Assembly (NCBI RefSeq): GCF_029952445.1
Contig: NZ_JAQPPK010000010.1
Coordinates: forward strand, 62,001 to 126,000
From: Paenarthrobacter nitroguajacolicus
GTDB lineage: Bacteria; Actinomycetota; Actinomycetes; Actinomycetales; Micrococcaceae
Direction: 5' to 3'
DNA length: 64,000 nt
This document shows, one piece after another, positions 61,191 to 64,000 of the stretch. Both the position numbers and the translations under genes were made by a program. The notes under the pieces were generated by a model. The model worked only from the letters and a program-made list of their open reading frames with translations, was not told where the DNA came from and ran no database searches. Position 1 is the stretch's first letter; each line of letters opens with the position of its first letter.

Positions 61191-62114
61191 CTAATTGGTC
61201 ATCGGCTCGTTCTTGATGGAAACCAGAACATAACTCGTGCGAAGTCGGCGATTCGTTCCTGCCGCGCTCAAATGAGTCGCCAGGAAGTTGGCGACAACCT
61301 TATTGCCAGGAACGGAAACCAGCTGTGCCACCTCCTGCTGAAGGTTCGGGGGAACAGACGCCGAGAAGGGTTTTTGTCTCTCCGCGAGGAAGCGCATCGT
61401 CCCTGTCGACCAGGTCCATCCGTCGCATTCACCTATTAGAGTCACCGGCACGACGTCGGAGTCGGTCTCAGTTGCAGCCCTGAATAGCCGCTGAGCGCCA
61501 GCCTCACTGAGTGAAAGCTCCACGGTGGGTCGTCCTCGGGCTTCCAGCCTGCCATCGAATTTCCAATGGGAGTCGACAATGGTTTTTGCTATGTGACGGA
61601 CGGCGGTTCGAGCGGGAACCGGTAGCGATTGGGCGGCCGCATCCAAGCTCTCAGCTGCACTTTCAGCCTGTACAAGAAGGTTTGCCATCGCCCGGAGGGC
61701 TTGTGCATCGAAGGAGGCAACTTCAGTTCCACGGAGGTCGGCCTGCAGAGCTTTCATGGGAGGCACCTCGAAGTGCAGACGCACCGAACCAGGGGACGGA
61801 GCTACCGACACTAAGTTGTGAGACCAACGCGAGCGCCCAGACATGCCTTTGGCTATCTGTTTGACGGCTTCGGACACCTGAACCATGAAGTAGCCAAGTG
61901 AAGCCGTGTCCGTTGCGTGCCCCTTAACACCTGCACCCCTCAAATGAAGGTCAAGGCTTTCCTGGATTGGCTTCTTGAGGTCTAGCAGGGCCGCTTCGAG
62001 ATCGTCACGCTGCGCAGCCAGAGCCTCTAGGGACCGCCGTGCCATTCTGCTCGCAAAATCCTCGCCTTGGGCGGACTCCCAGCTAGCGCGGAATGATTCT
62101 AGAGTGTCAGCCAT
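61191..62114 (-). CDS. Hypothetical 307-aa protein coupled to an NTase-like gene
   Basis: Helical N-terminal half (LESFRASWESAQGEDFASRM, LAAQRDDLEAALLDLKKP), then a mixed region (TVELSLSEAGAQRLF, VVPVTLIGECDGWTW). I do not recognise the family. Its start overlaps the nucleotidyltransferase-like gene by 8 nt, so the two are made together. Confidence 0.62.
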   Translation of the reverse strand: MADTLESFRASWESAQGEDFASRMARRSLEALAAQRDDLEAALLDLKKPIQESLDLHLRGAGVKGHATDTASLGYFMVQVSEAVKQIAKGMSGRSRWSHNLVSVAPSPGSVRLHFEVPPMKALQADLRGTEVASFDAQALRAMANLLVQAESAAESLDAAAQSLPVPARTAVRHIAKTIVDSHWKFDGRLEARGRPTVELSLSEAGAQRLFRAATETDSDVVPVTLIGECDGWTWSTGTMRFLAERQKPFSASVPPNLQQEVAQLVSVPGNKVVANFLATHLSAAGTNRRLRTSYVLVSIKNEPMTN

Positions 62115-62604
62115 CTGCCAATCTCACCTCCAGGTAACCCTTCGATTCTCCTACACTTCGAACACCGTTGACATAGACCGCCGACCACGATTCGTGCCAT
62201 ACGACCGACTGGTCGATGTCGCCTCGAATCGCGTAGAAGCCGTCAACCAGTCCGCCCATCGGCTGAATCCGGCTTCCGTCTGACCGCACATCCGTAAGGA
62301 GGGTCTCAAACGTGACTTGCTGGTCCGATGTCCACGAGTTCATGTCGTTCTTGCCTATCAACGCCGCCACATCTACATCCTTAGGCGGCTCATTCTTATA
62401 TGTGGCGAAGCCGCCGTTGATCCAGAGTATTGCGCTAGGGCATAGTCCCCGTAGCAGCTCTACCCAAGTGCTGAACGCAGTGAAAACCATCCTGCGATGC
62501 TCCGAACAAGGCGCTTCCTCAACGAAAAACTGTTCAATCTCCGGCAGCGTAGTACGGTGCCGACCGGGAACTAGACGCCCTTTGGCGTCCAACGAGTAAC
62601 TCAT
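62107..62604 (-). CDS. Nucleotidyltransferase-like protein (DUF6932 type)
   Basis: 165 aa. ILWINGGFATYKNEPPKDVDVAALI has the GG/S...D-x-D layout of a minimal nucleotidyltransferase, as in DUF6932 and AbiEii/MNT-type proteins. Such genes occur in toxin-antitoxin and anti-phage loci paired with an unrelated partner. First gene of a minus-strand unit that continues with the 307-aa and membrane proteins. Confidence 0.65.
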   Translation of the reverse strand: MSYSLDAKGRLVPGRHRTTLPEIEQFFVEEAPCSEHRRMVFTAFSTWVELLRGLCPSAILWINGGFATYKNEPPKDVDVAALIGKNDMNSWTSDQQVTFETLLTDVRSDGSRIQPMGGLVDGFYAIRGDIDQSVVWHESWSAVYVNGVRSVGESKGYLEVRLADG

Positions 62605-63724
62605 CTATGGCACGACCCTGTCACGTGCATACGACATTTACCTTCGACCCCCAAGATACCCGCCCAATCAAAACCTAATCACTGAAATCTAAGCCATCGA
62701 CGGCTTGAATCTCTAAAACGGGTCAAAACCGTTATCAGCAAGTTTTACGAACCGACTGGTCTGCGCCTCGGGCCATATAGCTCCCAACCCATGGCACCGC
62801 AGCAGGTCAAGCAGATCCGAATGGGGCTCGGCCGGCAAAAGGAGTGCGAAGTGCTTGACCTCCAGCGGGGTGTAGCGCTTATAGTCCACTATCTGCACCC
62901 AGTCCCTTGTGGACGTGGCTACGGGTCGACTTCGCCTTTGCTTCGTATTGTTTCATCAAAGAGGTCCCTGTACAGCGGGGCGTCGACTCAGGAGGCTTGA
63001 CCTTCCAGCGCGATAGCTTGCGGCCCCTAGAGCCGAGAAGCTCCCAGAAAATTGCTCACCACGGCGCGTCCCGCTTCTCCGCTGGTCAAAACCGGACTGG
63101 GTGCCCGGCCGCCGCTACGCTGTCGTAAGTCAACTCGCCCACTAACTTGACCGAGATCTGCCCGATGAGGCTCTAGGGGGGCTTCCCCCTGCTTGGTGCA
63201 ACAGAGCAGATTGCCCCTGCTTTGTTCTGCAGCTGAGCCGAGCATTGACCCTTCAGCCGGCCATCTCAAGTACTGGATACCCTCTACAGAATCCCGCAAG
63301 CCTGCACCTGGTCACGGAAGACAGAGAGGCGGACTTGGCGCGCGCCCACGGCTCCTAGAATGCGGAGCGCTGAATAAATCCCAAATGCAATCGTGCCCAC
63401 CGTATCGTGCCAACCTTGTGACGGGAGCCGGAGCTCATGGATTCCCATGCTCGGCGGGTGCCGCCGCTGGGGCGCCCTCCACTGCATCATGGCCGCACGA
63501 AACGCGCACATGATGCTTTTTGCAACCAGTCCTTGAAGTTCAAGCGTTCATCGTGCTCACCTTCAGGAGTCCGTAAACGACAACCAAGAAGGTCGTCCCG
63601 GCGCTGGAGAATAAGGACCTTGACCCGCCCGCAGGCCTTAGGTCTTTCGCCCGGCCGTTTTGAACCGACTGTCACTTTTCGAGGGTGCTTTGGTATCCCA
63701 AACCCCCACCTCCCACCGCACCCC
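62605..63724. other. Gene-poor region with probable decayed gene fragments
   Basis: About 1.1 kb without an intact gene. On minus, 62713-62898 encodes RYTPLEVKHFALLLPAEPHS, a plausible protein end, and upstream of it an out-of-frame LYRDLFDETIRSKGEVDP suggests a frameshifted remnant. Near 63487-63675 (minus) VKVLILQRRDDLLGCRL may be another fragment. None has a start with a ribosome site. Confidence 0.35.
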
Positions 63725-63753
63725 TTGACTCACACCCCCACCTTCCCTAAACT
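63725..63753 (+). promoter_or_regulatory. Promoter of the hydroxypyruvate isomerase gene
   Basis: TTGACT (63725-63730) and TAAACT (63748-63753) are 17 bp apart, close to the sigma-70-type consensus. Two operator-like repeats follow at the expected start of transcription. Confidence 0.7.
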
Positions 63754-63754
63754 T

Positions 63755-63790
63755 TTCATAAAGCAGAATCTAAATTCCATAAAGCGGAAA
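63755..63790. promoter_or_regulatory. Two operator-like repeats ahead of hyi
   Basis: TTCATAAAGCAGAA (63755-63768) and TTCCATAAAGCGGAAA (63775-63790) share TTC-ATAAAGC-GAA, repeated at a 21-base step just after the -10. The TTCC-n7-GGAA layout is like IclR-family sites, and such regulators often control glyoxylate/hydroxypyruvate genes. Confidence 0.55.
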
Positions 63791-63864
63791 CTGAGGCCAA
63801 ACACCAAGGCAGCAGCCAAGCATCCCGGAAGATAGATCAAAGCCCCTCCTCGGAAGGACCTACG

Positions 63865-64000
63865 ATGACGTACACAGTGAACTGCTCCATCCTCCTGACG
63901 GAGCTGCCCTTGCTCGAGCGCCCCGCCGCCGCGAAGGCAGCCGGTTTTGACGCCGTCGAGTTCTGGTGGCCCTTCGCCACTTCGGTTCCCACCGACAAGG
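63865..64000 (+). CDS. hyi: Hydroxypyruvate isomerase, 5' part
   Basis: The first 45 codons; the gene runs off the right edge. VNCSILLTELPLLERPAAAK, then AGFDAVEFWWPF match the N-terminus of Hyi-type TIM-barrel isomerases, which interconvert hydroxypyruvate and tartronate semialdehyde. ATG 63865 has GGAAGGACC upstream. Confidence 0.8.
   Translation, partial: MTYTVNCSILLTELPLLERPAAAKAAGFDAVEFWWPFATSVPTDK

Noticed and set aside
58512..63864. Integrative element with tRNA attachment site
   Set aside because: No integrase, no tRNA and no matching terminal repeats could be found; only composition and gene novelty suggest acquisition.

Overview
The window is high-GC actinobacterial chromosome. 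Gene content points to a soil or plant-associated member of the Micrococcaceae close to Arthrobacter/Paenarthrobacter: ATGA stop-start overlaps, LacI-controlled sugar operons, a pectin-degrading lyase, an LAXTG-type sorting signal, and a MOSC protein and a CYTH-CHAD protein. This assignment is inferred from gene content, not from a marker gene. No rRNA, tRNA, insertion sequence or CRISPR array was found.

Layout. 1-3100: the end of an unidentified gene, a 23-bp inverted-repeat terminator, a secreted rhamnogalacturonan lyase with LacI-type operator boxes, and two mirrored arrays of 32-bp repeats. 3100-12530: an amino-acid-type permease, an SDR, a GT2 synthase with a tiny LAXTG protein, a GH16 beta-glucanase, and NUDIX, alpha/beta hydrolase, MOSC and catalase-like genes. 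12536-19700: a heterodimeric ABC exporter, a divergent azoreductase/HxlR pair, CYTH-CHAD and SRPBCC proteins. 20294-23472: a run of small membrane and lipoprotein genes, an Nramp-like transporter and two PRC-barrel-type proteins, nearly all joined by short overlaps. 23877-31768: a nucleoside-kinase-like gene, a NrtR-type regulator divergent from SPFH and NAD-kinase-like genes, an orphan HsdR-N nuclease-like gene, a membrane protein and gamma-glutamyltransferase.

31806-39821 is the highlight: a complete daptide-type RiPP cluster on the minus strand, in the order mpaD, mpaC, mpaB, three short precursor peptides ending in Thr, mpaM, a YcaO gene, mpaP and a 60-aa membrane protein. The precursors are too short for ordinary ORF calling. 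Expected chemistry, from the family: MpaB oxidatively decarboxylates the C-terminal Thr, MpaC (with MpaD) transaminates the ketone, MpaM dimethylates the amine, and MpaP removes the leader. The YcaO protein, which has a C-terminal PxPxP, would add a backbone heterocycle or similar change.

39939-50100: a lipoprotein, a carboxylate uptake and CoA-activation operon (enoyl-CoA hydratase, acyl-CoA ligase, MHS-type symporter) under a divergent LysR regulator, several small proteins, a frameshifted NucS-like nuclease, a DJ-1 family protein and a TetR/epimerase divergent pair. 51081-58511: a LacI-controlled carbohydrate ABC importer with two Gfo/Idh/MocA dehydrogenases and a ThuA protein. 58512-63700: a gene-poor stretch of unfamiliar genes, including a nucleotidyltransferase-like protein, that looks acquired. 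The window ends in the first 45 codons of a hydroxypyruvate isomerase gene with a strong promoter and two operator-like repeats.
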